Assembly: GCF_030272895.1 (NCBI RefSeq)
Contig: NZ_JALRNF010000044.1
Location: 1 to 50,731 of the forward strand
Length of the DNA stretch: 50,731 nucleotides
From: Pseudomonas sp. BGr12
GTDB lineage: Bacteria > Pseudomonadota > Gammaproteobacteria > Pseudomonadales > Pseudomonadaceae
Reading direction: 5' to 3'
The position numbers were made by a program, and so were the translations under genes. Within the stretch, counting starts at the first letter, position 1. Each line of letters opens with the position of its first letter. The notes under the pieces were generated by a model, which saw only the letters and a list, made by a program, of their open reading frames with translations, was not told the DNA's origin and made no database searches. Below, piece after piece: positions 10,063-19,496 of the stretch.

Positions 10063-11595
10063 CTACGAGACCCGGCTGGCAATGCCGTACTTGCGCAGGC
10101 GCTGGCCGATGGCCGTGTGCGAAGTCTGCAGGCGCACGGCCAGTTGCCGGGTCGAGGGATAGGTCGCGTACATCTTCTCCAGCAGGGACTTCTCGAAATT
10201 CTGCACCGCCGCTTCCAGGCTGATGACCTCCTGGGCGTCGGGCTGCTGGCTGTTCAAGGCGGTGCCGGCCAGTTCCAGGTCGTCGCAGTCGATCACCTCC
10301 CCTTCGCTGATGGCGGCGGCGCGGAAGATCACGTTCTGCAACTGGCGCACGTTGCCTGCCCAGCGATTGCCCAGCAGCAGCGGATGGGTGGCCAGGGCCA
10401 GCCGGCAGGGCGAGCGCTGGATCTGCGTGCAGGCCTGGTGCAGGAAGTGCTCAGCCAGCAGCAGGATGTCCTTGCCGCGCTCGCGCAGCGGCGGCACCTT
10501 GAGGTTGAGCACGTTGAGGCGGTAGTAGAGGTCTTCGCGAAAACTGCCTTCGACCACCATGCTTTCCAGGTCGCGGTGGGTGGCGCAGACCACCCGTACA
10601 TTGACCCGCACCTCGCCGGCGCCCCCCACCCGGCGAAAGCTGCCGTCGTTGAGAAAGCGCAGCAACTTGGCTTGCAGGTAAGGCGACATCTCGCCCACTT
10701 CATCGAGGAACACCGTACCGCCGTCGCCCAGTTCCAGCAGCCCCGGTTTGCCGCCGCGCTGGGCGCCGGTGAAGGCTCCGGCGGCGTAGCCGAACAGCTC
10801 GCTCTCGGCCAGGCTCTCGGGCAGCGCCGCGCAGTTGAGCGCCAGGAACGACGCATCGCGCCGGGCACTGAGCGCATGGCAGGCGCGGGCCACCAGTTCC
10901 TTGCCGGTACCGGTTTCGCCCTGGATCAACAGCGGCGCCTCCAGGCTCGCCACTTTGTGCAGGCGCACCTTGAGCTCCTTGAGCGCCGTCGATTCACCCA
11001 GCAGCGCCTGCAGGCCCTCGGTGTGGTCATGCAGCAACGACGCCAGGCGCTCGCCGATGCGGCTGGGCGGATAGAGGGTCAGCAGGCCACCGACCAGGGC
11101 GTCGGCCCCGCCGCTGATGGGCGTGGCCTCCAGCAACAAGGCCTGGCCCTGGAAGCCCACCTCGCACATGGGCAGGCGAAAGCCCTTGTCGATCAGGGTC
11201 TGAGCCAGGTCCGGCTCGGCGAACAACCGGGACAAAGGCTCACCGGCAGGCTCCCGGCCCACCAGGCTGACCAGGGTGGGGTTGGCCAGCAGCACATGGC
11301 CGCAGGGGTCCACCGCCAGCACCGGGTCGCTCATCGCCGCCAGCAGCGCCTCCAGTTGCAGGCGCCGGCGATGACCGGGCAGGAAGTCGACCAGCTCCAC
11401 CGCCTGCACGCCGACCACCCGCAGCAAGGCATGGTGGAGCTCGTTCAATACGACCTGCGACAGCGCCGGGGCGTCGATGTAGACGTTGGGCGGAATCATC
11501 TCCACCGCGTCGAGGTTGAGGTTGCGCGCCCCCAGCAGTGCCAGGATCTCCTGGGTGATGCCGACGCGGTCAATGAAGGTGACGTGGATGCGCAT
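10063..11595 (-). CDS. gcsR: TyrR-like sigma-54 activator of glycine cleavage genes (GcsR)
   Basis: Enhancer-binding protein of the TyrR class, predicted to activate the gcvH operon with RpoN in response to glycine. The protein has 510 aa. Domains: N-terminal ACT (about 1-75), PAS (about 80-175), AAA+ with Walker A GETGTGKE (226-233) and the sigma-54 contact loop GAFTGA (273-278), and a C-terminal TyrR-type helix-turn-helix (STRQLAVRLQTSHTAIGQRL). The ATG at 11595 has AGGAG 8 nt upstream and starts directly with the ACT domain. The ortholog position next to gcvH2-P2-glyA2-sdaA-T2 matches PA2449. It lies downstream of cycA on the same strand, with a hairpin between them. Confidence 0.92.
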   Translation of the reverse strand: MRIHVTFIDRVGITQEILALLGARNLNLDAVEMIPPNVYIDAPALSQVVLNELHHALLRVVGVQAVELVDFLPGHRRRLQLEALLAAMSDPVLAVDPCGHVLLANPTLVSLVGREPAGEPLSRLFAEPDLAQTLIDKGFRLPMCEVGFQGQALLLEATPISGGADALVGGLLTLYPPSRIGERLASLLHDHTEGLQALLGESTALKELKVRLHKVASLEAPLLIQGETGTGKELVARACHALSARRDASFLALNCAALPESLAESELFGYAAGAFTGAQRGGKPGLLELGDGGTVFLDEVGEMSPYLQAKLLRFLNDGSFRRVGGAGEVRVNVRVVCATHRDLESMVVEGSFREDLYYRLNVLNLKVPPLRERGKDILLLAEHFLHQACTQIQRSPCRLALATHPLLLGNRWAGNVRQLQNVIFRAAAISEGEVIDCDDLELAGTALNSQQPDAQEVISLEAAVQNFEKSLLEKMYATYPSTRQLAVRLQTSHTAIGQRLRKYGIASRVS

Positions 11596-11622
11596 CGTGG
11601 ACTCCTGCTTGGCAAACGACAA

Positions 11623-11655
11623 CAGGGGGCCGGCGCACCCTGCGCCGTCCCCCTG
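11623..11655 (-). terminator. GC-rich hairpin between cycA and gcsR
   Basis: CAGGGGG-C-CGGCGCA faces TGCGCCG-T-CCCCCTG around a CCC loop, a 15-bp stem with one mismatch. On the minus strand the stem is followed by TTGTCGTTTG, only weakly U-rich. It may be a partial terminator or attenuator that lowers read-through from cycA into gcsR. Confidence 0.55.
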
Positions 11656-11676
11656 GGTAAAACGTGAACGTGGCGA

Positions 11677-13101
11677 TCAATCCGCGTCGAAGGACAACTG
11701 CACGCCCTCCTGTTTTTTCTGGCGGATGGAACGGTAGGACAAGCCCAGCACGGCGAACCACACCGGTACGAACAACAGCGCCTGGCGGGTGTCTTGTTCC
11801 AGCGCCAGCAAGGCGAGCATGGCCACGAAGAAGGCAAGGCAAGCCCAGCTCATGAAGATGCCGCCCGGCATCCGGTATTTCGAGGCGCGGTGCAGGTGGG
11901 CACGCTGCTTGCGATAGGCCAGGTAGGACAGCAGGATCATCGACCAGACGCACATGAACAGGATCGCCGACACCGTGGTGATCAGGGTGAAGGCATCGAG
12001 CATGTTCGGCACCAGGTAAATGACCAGCGCCCCGGCCGACAGGCAGACACAAGAGAAGATCAAGCCATTGGAAGGTACTGCGCGGCTGGACAGTGCCTTG
12101 AATTTGCCGGGTGCATCACCATCCACCGCCAGGCCATACAGCATGCGGCTGGTTGAAAACACGCCGCTGTTGGCAGACGACGCCGCCGAGGTGAGGACCA
12201 CGAAGTTGATGATCCCGGCCGCGGCCGGCAGGCCTGCCAGAACGAACAGTTCGACGAAGGGGCTCTTGTTGGCGACCACATCGCGCCAGGGGGTCACGGC
12301 CATGATGGCGACCAGGGCGAACACGTAGAACACGATAATGCGCAGCGGAATCGAGTTGATCGCCCGCGGCAGGTTGCGTTCAGGGTTCTTGGTTTCAGCG
12401 GCGGTGGTGCCCACCAGCTCGATCCCGGCAAAGGCAAAGATCGCGATCTGGAAGCCGGCGAAGAAGCCCATGGCGCCATGGGGGAACATTCCGCCGTCGT
12501 TCCACAGGTTGGAAAGCGCCGCGACGTTGCCGGTCGGCGACTGATAAGCCGAAACCACCATGTACAGCCCGGTGCAGACCAGGGCGCAAATGGCCACGAT
12601 CTTGATCATGGCGAACCAGAACTCCAGTTCGCCGAACATCTTCACCGTCATCAGGTTGAGCGACAGCAGCAGGCCCACGCAACTGAGTGCCGGCAACCAT
12701 TGTGGAATATCCGGGAACCAGAACTGTGAGTAGGCGGAGATGGCAATAACGTCGGCAATGCCGGTGACGATCCAGCAGAACCAGTAGGTCCAGCCGGTGA
12801 AGAAACCTGCCCAGGGGCCGAGCAGGTCGGCGGAGAAATCGATAAAGGATTTGTACTTGAGGTTGGATAACAGCAACTCGCCCATCGCCCGCATGACGAA
12901 GAACAGCATGAAGCCGATGATCATGTAGACGAAGATGATGGACGGCCCAGCCAGGCTGATGGTCTTGCCGGAACCCATGAACAGGCCGGTGCCGATGGCA
13001 CCGCCGATGGCGATCAACTGGATGTGGCGGTTGGATAGATTGCGCTTGAGTTCGTGCTCTTCACTATCGGGCGGACAGTGACCGAGGGGCGAATTTTTCA
13101 T
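11677..13101 (-). CDS. cycA: D-serine/D-alanine/glycine permease (CycA-type APC transporter)
   Basis: Amino acid/proton symporter of the inner membrane, AAT group of the APC superfamily. The protein has 474 aa with about twelve hydrophobic segments. It starts with the family pattern HELKRNLSNRHIQLIAIGGA, then GTGLFMGSGKTISLAGPS and GWTYWFCWIVTGIADVIAI, which resemble E. coli CycA more than GabP or ProY. The neighbouring GcsR and glycine cleavage genes fit a glycine substrate. It has its own sigma-54 promoter and dyads matching those of gcvH, so it should be induced with the cleavage system. Assignment to glycine/D-alanine rather than another neutral amino acid is by similarity and context. 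Confidence 0.88.
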   Translation of the reverse strand: MKNSPLGHCPPDSEEHELKRNLSNRHIQLIAIGGAIGTGLFMGSGKTISLAGPSIIFVYMIIGFMLFFVMRAMGELLLSNLKYKSFIDFSADLLGPWAGFFTGWTYWFCWIVTGIADVIAISAYSQFWFPDIPQWLPALSCVGLLLSLNLMTVKMFGELEFWFAMIKIVAICALVCTGLYMVVSAYQSPTGNVAALSNLWNDGGMFPHGAMGFFAGFQIAIFAFAGIELVGTTAAETKNPERNLPRAINSIPLRIIVFYVFALVAIMAVTPWRDVVANKSPFVELFVLAGLPAAAGIINFVVLTSAASSANSGVFSTSRMLYGLAVDGDAPGKFKALSSRAVPSNGLIFSCVCLSAGALVIYLVPNMLDAFTLITTVSAILFMCVWSMILLSYLAYRKQRAHLHRASKYRMPGGIFMSWACLAFFVAMLALLALEQDTRQALLFVPVWFAVLGLSYRSIRQKKQEGVQLSFDAD

Positions 13102-13200
13102 TCTATTTACCTTGCTAGTTTAATTGTTTTTATAACGTCACAAGTTCAAACACCTGAACCGAACACACCACGTGCTTATCCGGCCGGACGCAAGGGAAAT

Positions 13201-13216
13201 AGCAAGGCCTGTGCCA
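13201..13216 (-). promoter_or_regulatory. Sigma-54 (-24/-12) promoter of cycA
   Basis: The minus strand reads TGGCACAGGCCTTGCT, a near-perfect TGGCAC-N5-TTGCW. It lies 100 bp upstream of the cycA ATG, giving a leader of about 90 nt. The surrounding 13102-13388 interval holds no gene. Confidence 0.85.
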
Positions 13217-13269
13217 AGCGCTGAAGACCGCTGAAATCGCGGTTTTGTCGAGCGTTATGGGGTTTTGGC

Positions 13270-13287
13270 TGTAATGAAGTCACTCCA
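13270..13287. promoter_or_regulatory. Promoter-proximal GcsR-type dyad upstream of cycA
   Basis: TGTAATG-AAGT-CACTCCA follows the same 7-4-7 pattern as the gcvH sites, and its TGTAA left half is closer to the P. aeruginosa consensus. Its centre is about 70 bp upstream of the sigma-54 promoter centre. Confidence 0.55.
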
Positions 13288-13352
13288 GAAAATAGGGTTA
13301 ATCCGGTCGCTCATACGTAGGAAAGCGTCGTAATCCGTGCCCTCGGGCCACC

Positions 13353-13389
13353 TGTATCGATATCGCTCCAATGGAACGCATTCTTTCCT
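13353..13389. promoter_or_regulatory. Distal tandem pair of GcsR-type dyads upstream of cycA
   Basis: TGTATCG-ATAT-CGCTCCA (13353-13370) and TGGAACG-CATT-CTTTCCT (13372-13389) are one base apart, with 19-bp centre spacing as at gcvH. The second copy is degenerate on its right side and overlaps the start of a REP. Confidence 0.5.
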
Positions 13390-13553
13390 GTGGGAGCGGG
13401 CTTGCCCCGCGATTGCGTTCTGTCAGCCAGATCGCATCGCGGGGCAAGCCCGCTCCCACCGGATGTCAAACGCGGCCCCGTGGGAGCTGGCGTAGCCTGC
13501 GATGAGGCCAGTGTGAATCCATCGCAGGCTTCGCCAGCTCCCACAGTTGCCAG
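13388..13553. repeat. Two REP inverted pairs between cycA and the GMC gene
   Basis: The first pair (13388-13460) is GTGGGAGCGGGCTTGCCCCG facing its complement. The second (13480-13553) is GTGGGAGCTGGCGTAGCCTG facing AGGCTTCGCCAGCTCCCACA. They lie just downstream of the GMC dehydrogenase stop and probably form its transcript end. Confidence 0.85.
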
Positions 13554-13563
13554 TTGCCAGTCG

Positions 13564-15252
13564 TCAGGCGCGGACCTTGCGCAGCGGTTCGCGGCTACGC
13601 TGTTGTTCTTCCCAGCCACCCACCAGGCCGACCGGTACATCGGCCGGTGCCAGTGGCTGACGCCCGCGCACCAGGTCCGCCGCACGCTCGGCGAGCATGA
13701 TGGTCGGTGCATTGAGGTTGCCGTTGGGCTCGCTCGGGAACACCGAGGAGTCGATCACCCGCAGCCCCTGCACACCACGCACACGCAGCGAGGAGTCGAC
13801 CACCGCCATGTCGTCCTCGCCCATCCGGCAGGAACCGCAGGGGTGCATGGTGCTTTCCATGTTGGCGCGCACGAAGGCGTCGATCTGCTCGTCGGTCTGC
13901 ACCTGCGGCCCCGGCGCCAGTTCTTCGCCACGGAAGCGGTCCATGGCCGGCTGGGCGATGATTTCCCGGGTCAGGCGCACGCAGCGGCGGAAGCCCTCGC
14001 GGTCTTCTTCGGTCTCCAGGTAGTTGAAGCGGATTTCCGGATGCTGGTACGGGTCGGCCGACAGCGCCCGCACATGGCCACGGCTGGTGGGCTTGTTCGG
14101 CCCGGTGAGCACCATGAAGCCGTGGCCCTTGAACGGTTTGTCACCGTCGTAGCGCATGGCCGCCGGCAGGAAGTGGAACTGGATGTCCGGCCAGCGCAGC
14201 CCCTTGGACGAGCGAATGAAGCCACCGGCCTCGAAGTGGTTGCTGGCGCCCAGGCCATCCTTGAACAGCAGCCAGCGCAGGCCGATCATCGCCTTGCCCA
14301 GCAGGCTCATCTTGCCGTTGAGCGTCACCGGCTCCTTGCAGGCGTACTGGATGTAGATTTCCGAGTGGTCCTGCAGGTTCTCGCCAACACCCGGCAGGTT
14401 GTGACGCACCTCGATGCCGGCCTTTTTCAGCACCGCCTCCGGGCCGATGCCCGATCGCTGCAGCAGGTGCGGCGAGCCGATCGGGCCGGACGACACCAGC
14501 ACTTCGCGGTTGCAGTAGACCTTGTGGGTCTGGCCACCCTCGTCGTACTCCACGCCCACCGCGCGCTTGCCATCGAGCAGGATGCGCCGGGTCATGGCAT
14601 GGGTGATGACCGTGAGGTTCGGGCGGGTCATGGCCGGGCGCAGGTAGGCATTGGCGGTGGACCAGCGCACGCCGTCCTTGACCGTCATGTGCATGGCGCC
14701 GAAGCCTTCCTGCATGTAGCCGTTGCAGTCGTCGGTCTTGATGTAGCCGGCCTCGGCACCGGCCTCCACCCAGGCGCCGTACAGCGGGTTCTGCATGTTG
14801 TTGCCGTTGTTGGTCGACAGCGGCCCAGCGCCACCGCGGTAGTCATCGCCGCCGAACTTGTAGTTTTCGGCGCGCTTGAAGTACGGCAGGCAGTTGCGAT
14901 AGCTCCAGTCCTTGGCGCCCAGGCTTTCCCATTCGTCGAAGTCGCAGGCATGGCCGCGGATGTAGACCAGGCCGTTGATCGAGGACGAACCGCCGAGCAC
15001 CTTGCCCCGTGGGCAGTGCAGGCGCCGGCCGTCCAGGTGCGGCTCGGCCACGGTCTCGTAGCGCCAGTTGTACTTCTTGGTGTTCATCGGCAGGGAGAAC
15101 GCGCTGGGCATCTGGATCAGCACGCTGCGATCGCTGCCGCCGAATTCCAGGACCAGCACCGAGGTACCGGCGTCTTCGCTCAGGCGGTTGGCCAGGACGC
15201 AGCCGGCAGAGCCTGCGCCGATGATGATGTAGTCGTATCGTTTGTTGTTCAT
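13564..15252 (-). CDS. GMC-family FAD alcohol dehydrogenase (choline dehydrogenase-like)
   Basis: Flavoprotein of the glucose-methanol-choline family that oxidises an alcohol to an aldehyde. The protein has 562 aa. The FAD dinucleotide fold is at the N-terminus ([17 protein letters not shown]), followed by the GMC signatures [18 protein letters not shown] and [15 protein letters not shown]. The C-terminal HPCGSCRMG and [14 protein letters not shown] segments carry the active-site residues. I use the ATG at 15252, 4 nt after the stop of the upstream permease gene. It ends a five-gene minus-strand cluster with an NCS1 permease, an aldehyde dehydrogenase and a ureohydrolase. That context argues against plain choline oxidation (no betB/betI pattern) and for a cluster-specific alcohol. 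Confidence 0.9.
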   Translation of the reverse strand: MNNKRYDYIIIGAGSAGCVLANRLSEDAGTSVLVLEFGGSDRSVLIQMPSAFSLPMNTKKYNWRYETVAEPHLDGRRLHCPRGKVLGGSSSINGLVYIRGHACDFDEWESLGAKDWSYRNCLPYFKRAENYKFGGDDYRGGAGPLSTNNGNNMQNPLYGAWVEAGAEAGYIKTDDCNGYMQEGFGAMHMTVKDGVRWSTANAYLRPAMTRPNLTVITHAMTRRILLDGKRAVGVEYDEGGQTHKVYCNREVLVSSGPIGSPHLLQRSGIGPEAVLKKAGIEVRHNLPGVGENLQDHSEIYIQYACKEPVTLNGKMSLLGKAMIGLRWLLFKDGLGASNHFEAGGFIRSSKGLRWPDIQFHFLPAAMRYDGDKPFKGHGFMVLTGPNKPTSRGHVRALSADPYQHPEIRFNYLETEEDREGFRRCVRLTREIIAQPAMDRFRGEELAPGPQVQTDEQIDAFVRANMESTMHPCGSCRMGEDDMAVVDSSLRVRGVQGLRVIDSSVFPSEPNGNLNAPTIMLAERAADLVRGRQPLAPADVPVGLVGGWEEQQRSREPLRKVRA

Positions 15253-15256
15253 TGTT

Positions 15257-16726
15257 CTAGTCCTGTACTCGAAGGCCGGCGGCCTCGATGTTGCGTTCAT
15301 TGCCCTTTGGGTAGCCGCCCCAGCCCAGGCGCGCCGCCAGCAGTCGGGTCAGGCCGTAGTGCACCAGCCCGGCCAGCAGGCAGGACGGCAGCGAGGCGGT
15401 GGCGAAGGTGAAGAAGTCGGTGTGGGCCAGGGTCTGCGGGTTGAACACCACCACGTAGATCGCGAAACCCGCCACCAGCGCCACCAGCGCGATGGGGTTG
15501 AAGCCCTTGCAAAAGCGCAGCGGCGAGCCGTGCTGTTCGGCATACAGGTGGCGCAGGTTCAGGCGCTGCTTGCGCAGGAAGAAGTAATCGGCGATGCCGA
15601 TACCGGCCAGGGCGCTGTTCAGTGCGGAGGTCCACACCAGGAAGATGAAGAAGCCATCGTAGATACCCGGGAGGAACACCACGATGACCACCGGGATGAT
15701 GCAGAACAGCCCGATCAATACCCCCCAGCCCATGCTGCGCATACGCTCCCCGGCCAGCTGGCGCAGGCCGATCACCGCGGTGTAGAGGATGTTGACCATG
15801 CCGGTGAGGTTGGCCAGCGCCAGGAAGCTCAGGGCAATCACGCCGAACGCCATGCCTCCGGCCAGGCGCATCCAGGCGGTAGGGTCGCTGCTGCCCAGGG
15901 TGGTGGCGGCGAACAGGCTGACCGACTCGCCCAGCGACGCGGCTGCGAAGATGCCCACCAGGTTCGGCCAGAAGGCCGTGCGCTGGTTGCTGCACAGGCG
16001 CGACAGGTTGCCGATGTAGGGCCACCAGGAGAAACCCGCGGCGATGTTGATCTCCACCGCGACCATGAAGTTGACATGGGGGTTCTCGAACGGTGGCTGC
16101 AGTGGCGGCATGGCCAGCAGCTCGGCGAAGCTGTAGCGCTGGGAAATGAAGTACATCAGCGCCAGCATGATCAGGATCAGGCTGGGTGCGATCACCGCGC
16201 TCAGGCGGCTCATCAGCTCGGGTCCGCGCATGGCCACCAGCGCTGCCAGGACGATGGCCAGCAAGGCGCCGGCGGTTACCATCCAGCCGTCGCCGTCGGG
16301 CTGGGTCTGCTGTACCAGGGTTTCCAGGTTGTCCAGTGCCCGTCCGCACATCAGCCCCAGCACCGCCAGCCAGCCCATGGTCAACACCACTACGGAGAGG
16401 ATGTAGACCAGGCGGCTGCCATTGATACCGAACATGCTGCGCAGGAAGGTGAACTGCTCGACACCGTACTTGCCGCATGGCAGGCAGGCGGACGAGGCGG
16501 CGAGGATCACGCCGATGATGTTGCCGATGACGATCGCGGCGATCCCTTGCAAGGGCCCGACGAACAGCGCGGTGGCGCCGCCGATCAGGAACACCCAGGT
16601 GGCCACTGCCAGCGCCGTGTTGGCGTAGGCGTAGCCCCAGAAGCCCCAGACCCGCTCACCCGGCAACAGGGGGGTATCGCCACGCTCGGCGCCGAGGCGA
16701 AACTCCTGCTCTCTGGACCCGCTCAT
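15257..16726 (-). CDS. NCS1-family (cytosine/purine/allantoin-type) permease
   Basis: Secondary transporter of the inner membrane, 489 aa with about twelve hydrophobic segments. It has NCS1 features: a [19 protein letters not shown] first helix, a [17 protein letters not shown] region, and a late [15 protein letters not shown] segment like the DYF motif of CodB-type permeases. Its ATG overlaps the stop of the small gene upstream (ATGA). Similar permeases accompany guanidinobutyrase and agmatinase genes in Pseudomonas (PA1419 beside gbuA, from memory), so a guanidino or related nitrogen compound is a more likely substrate here than cytosine. Confidence 0.85.
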   Translation of the reverse strand: MSGSREQEFRLGAERGDTPLLPGERVWGFWGYAYANTALAVATWVFLIGGATALFVGPLQGIAAIVIGNIIGVILAASSACLPCGKYGVEQFTFLRSMFGINGSRLVYILSVVVLTMGWLAVLGLMCGRALDNLETLVQQTQPDGDGWMVTAGALLAIVLAALVAMRGPELMSRLSAVIAPSLILIMLALMYFISQRYSFAELLAMPPLQPPFENPHVNFMVAVEINIAAGFSWWPYIGNLSRLCSNQRTAFWPNLVGIFAAASLGESVSLFAATTLGSSDPTAWMRLAGGMAFGVIALSFLALANLTGMVNILYTAVIGLRQLAGERMRSMGWGVLIGLFCIIPVVIVVFLPGIYDGFFIFLVWTSALNSALAGIGIADYFFLRKQRLNLRHLYAEQHGSPLRFCKGFNPIALVALVAGFAIYVVVFNPQTLAHTDFFTFATASLPSCLLAGLVHYGLTRLLAARLGWGGYPKGNERNIEAAGLRVQD

Positions 16727-16902
16727 GGCTGGCCTCCGAGAAAGTAAGCGCCGGCCACCATCACCAGCGTCAGCAGGGTCAGCGCGACAAAGTCAGCCGC
16801 GCTCAACGCGCCCGGCCAGTCCGCCCTCTTCTCCAGTTCTTCATAGGCGCGCAGGCGCCTTTCCAGGTCTTGCGCTCGCTCGACATCCACTTGGCTGTTC
16901 AT
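16723..16902 (-). CDS. Small single-pass membrane protein upstream of the NCS1 permease
   Basis: A 59-aa protein with a charged, probably helical N-terminal half (VERAQDLERRLRAYEELEKRADW) and one hydrophobic segment at the C-terminus (FVALTLLTLVMVAGAYFL). The ATG at 16902 has GAGG 8 nt upstream; an ATG two codons earlier is too close to it. It overlaps the permease start by 4 nt, so translation is coupled. P. aeruginosa has a similar-sized hypothetical gene (PA1420) beside its gbuA permease. A role as an accessory subunit of the permease is inference. Confidence 0.75.
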   Translation of the reverse strand: MNSQVDVERAQDLERRLRAYEELEKRADWPGALSAADFVALTLLTLVMVAGAYFLGGQP

Positions 16903-17000
16903 GGGCATCACCTCGATGGGTTCTTGTTCTTGTAGATACGATGCTTCCAATGAGCCGGCGCCGCTCACCAACGGTCAGCGACACCGGTCAACCCTGTACC

Positions 17001-18509
17001 TCAGGGCAAGGTGATCCAGACCGCCTTGGTCTCCAGCAAAAACTCCAGTTGTTCGGCGCCCATGTCCTTGCCGTAGCCCGATTGCTTGTAGCCACCGAAC
17101 GGCATGGACGGATCCAGGGTGCTGTGGGCGTTGACGTAGACGGTACCGGCGCGCAGGCGCGGAATCAGGCCGTGGACCTTGCCCAGGTCGTTGGAGTAGA
17201 TCGCCGCCGCCAGGCCGAACTCCGAATCGTTGGCCCACGCCAGGGCCTGCTCCTGGGTATCGAAAGGCGCGGTGACCAGCACCGGGCCGAAGATTTCCTC
17301 GCGCACCACACGCATGTCGTTGTTGCAGTTGGCGAAAATCGTCGGCTGGACGAAGAAGCCCGGGCCTTCGACCGGCTCGCCGCCGTAGTACACCTGCGCC
17401 CCTTCGGCCTTGCCCAGGGCGATGTACTCCAGCACCCGCTGCTGTTGCTGGCGCGACACCATGGGGCTGATGAAGCAGTCCGGATCCAGGCCCGGGGCGA
17501 TCTTCAGGGTCGCGGTGTACTTGGCCAGCGCCTCCAGGAACTGCGGATAGACGCTGCGCTCGACATAGGCACGGGTACCGGCATCGCAGACCTGCCCGGA
17601 GTTGAAGAACACACCGTTGGCGACCGCCTCGGCCGCCGCCTCGATGTCGGCATCGGCGAACACGATCACCGGCGACTTGCCGCCCAGCTCCAGGGTCAGG
17701 CGCTTCATCTGGTCCATCGCTACCTTGCCCACCGAAGTGCCCACTGGCGTGGAGCCGGTGAAGCTCAGCTTGTCGATGCCCGGGTGGCTGGACATCGCTT
17801 CGCCCACCACGCTGCCGCGGCCGGTGACGATGTTCAGCACGCCGTCAGGAATACCCGACTCCTGTACCAGCTCGGCAAAACGCAGGGCCGACAGCGAGGT
17901 CAGCTCCGCCGGCTTGACCACCACGGTGCAGCCGGTGGCCAGTGCAGCACCCAGCTTCCAGGCCATGGTCTGCAGCGGGAAGTTCCAGGGCACAATGGCC
18001 CCCACCACGCCCACCGCTTCCTTGCGGGTATAGGCCAGGTAGTTGCCCGGCAGCGAAGGCTCGACGGTGCGGCCGTGGATCTTGCTGGCCCAGCCGGCGA
18101 AATAGCGCAGGGTATCGACCGTGCCCTGGATATCCACGGCGCGGGCCTGGGCCACCGACTTGCCCATGTCGATGGACTCGATCTGGGCCAGTTCGTCGGC
18201 GTTGGCTTCGATCAGGTCGGCCAGGCGATGGATCAGGCGCTCGCGCTCCAGGGGCTTGAGCTGGCTCCAGGGGCCGCCGTCGAACTGCGCACGGGCGGCT
18301 TGTACTGCACGGTCCAGGTCTTCGCGGGTGCCCATCGGGATGCGCGTCAGCACACCCTCGGTGGAAGGCTCGATGACCTCGGCACTGACGCCGTCGCTGG
18401 CCTCAAGCCAGGCCCCGCCGATGAACATGCGCTGGGGCTTGGAGAGAAAACGCTGGGTCGCTTCGGAGACGCCGAAGGCCTGCAGGTAGGCTTTTACCTT
18501 GTTGTCCAC
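17001..18509 (-). CDS. NAD(P)-dependent aldehyde dehydrogenase
   Basis: Oxidises an aldehyde to the carboxylic acid. The 502-aa protein has the complete class: cofactor-binding PWNFPLQTMAWK near 174, general base E274 in LELGGKSP, and catalytic C308 in FFNSGQVCDAG. It lies 15 nt downstream of the ureohydrolase stop and upstream of the permease and GMC dehydrogenase genes. With the GMC enzyme it makes an alcohol-aldehyde-acid series. The sequence resembles the broad betaine-aldehyde/gamma-aminobutyraldehyde group (kauB/puuC-like), so the substrate cannot be named from sequence alone. Confidence 0.92.
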   Translation of the reverse strand: MDNKVKAYLQAFGVSEATQRFLSKPQRMFIGGAWLEASDGVSAEVIEPSTEGVLTRIPMGTREDLDRAVQAARAQFDGGPWSQLKPLERERLIHRLADLIEANADELAQIESIDMGKSVAQARAVDIQGTVDTLRYFAGWASKIHGRTVEPSLPGNYLAYTRKEAVGVVGAIVPWNFPLQTMAWKLGAALATGCTVVVKPAELTSLSALRFAELVQESGIPDGVLNIVTGRGSVVGEAMSSHPGIDKLSFTGSTPVGTSVGKVAMDQMKRLTLELGGKSPVIVFADADIEAAAEAVANGVFFNSGQVCDAGTRAYVERSVYPQFLEALAKYTATLKIAPGLDPDCFISPMVSRQQQQRVLEYIALGKAEGAQVYYGGEPVEGPGFFVQPTIFANCNNDMRVVREEIFGPVLVTAPFDTQEQALAWANDSEFGLAAAIYSNDLGKVHGLIPRLRAGTVYVNAHSTLDPSMPFGGYKQSGYGKDMGAEQLEFLLETKAVWITLP

Positions 18510-18524
18510 TGTGGAGTCTCCGGA

Positions 18525-19496
18525 TCAGCGGGCCTGGGCGCGCGCGTGGAAGATGAAGCCGATGCTGTTCATCAGCAGCTGCGCGGCGAGGATCGAGGTG
18601 ACGCCCGCCGGGTCGTAGGCCGGGGCCACTTCCACCAGGTCCATGCCGACGATCCGGCCCTTGCTGCGGCGGGCCAGCGCCTGGATGATTTCCAGCACTT
18701 CGTAGTACTGGAAGCCGCCATGGCTCGGGGTACCGGTGCCCGGGGCGATGGACGGGTCGAAGCCGTCGATGTCGATGGTGATGTAGTAGTCGCGGCCTTC
18801 GGGGATCTTCGCCAGCACGCCTTCGCAACCCAGGCGGCGCACGTCGCGCACCGAGAGGATCTGCGAGCCGGCGTCGCGGGCGGCGTCGTAGTCGTCGCGG
18901 TTGGAGGACGACACGTTGCGGATGCCCAGCTGGGTCATGCCGACGATGTGGTCCAGCTCCGAGGCGCGGCGCAGCGGGCTGCCGTGGCCGTAGCGCACGC
19001 CATGGCGCTCGTCGACGAAGTCCAGGTGGGCGTCGAAATGCACGATGTGGATCGGATCGTGCCCTTCGAAGGCCTTGATCACCGGGGCGTGGATCGAATG
19101 GTCACCGCCCAGTACCACCGGCATGGCGCCTGCGGCGAGGATCTGGCGCACGGCCGATTCGATGTTGGCGTTGCTGGTGGCCATGTCGGTGTGGACGATA
19201 TCGGCATCGCCGACGTCGACCATGCGCAGCTGGTCTTCGGTCAGGTAGGTGGCGTCATCTTCGAAGTCGTAGGCGCCGGAGTGGCCGAAGGAGAACAGGG
19301 TCGATGCCTCGCGGATGCCGCGCGGTCCGAAACGTGCGCCGGAACGCCATTGGGTGCCCATGTCGTTGGGGGCGCCGAGGATCGCCACGTCGGCATCGAT
19401 GGCCGCCCAGTCGGTGCAGATGGGCGATTTGGCGAAGGTGCAATGACCTACGAAAGGCAGGTTCAGGCGGCCGGATTCATAACCGTGCTTAGCCAT
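18525..19496 (-). CDS. Agmatinase-family ureohydrolase
   Basis: Binuclear metal hydrolase that splits urea off a guanidino compound. The protein has 323 aa. All six metal ligands are present: H133 in GGDHS, D155, H157 and D159 in FDAHLDF, D242 and D244 in TIDIDGFDP. The ATG at 19496 has a GGAG upstream; a longer in-frame extension is rich in Cys and Arg and is not family-like. The sequence is not close to what I recall of GbuA or GpuA of P. aeruginosa, so agmatine, guanidinobutyrate or another guanidino substrate all remain possible. It is first in the minus-strand cluster and divergent from the LysR gene. Confidence 0.9.
   Translation of the reverse strand: MAKHGYESGRLNLPFVGHCTFAKSPICTDWAAIDADVAILGAPNDMGTQWRSGARFGPRGIREASTLFSFGHSGAYDFEDDATYLTEDQLRMVDVGDADIVHTDMATSNANIESAVRQILAAGAMPVVLGGDHSIHAPVIKAFEGHDPIHIVHFDAHLDFVDERHGVRYGHGSPLRRASELDHIVGMTQLGIRNVSSSNRDDYDAARDAGSQILSVRDVRRLGCEGVLAKIPEGRDYYITIDIDGFDPSIAPGTGTPSHGGFQYYEVLEIIQALARRSKGRIVGMDLVEVAPAYDPAGVTSILAAQLLMNSIGFIFHARAQAR

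Noticed and set aside
13564..15252. betA of a choline-to-betaine operon
   Set aside because: There is no betB/betI/betT arrangement. The neighbours are a ureohydrolase and an NCS1 permease, so the name is withheld although the family is right.
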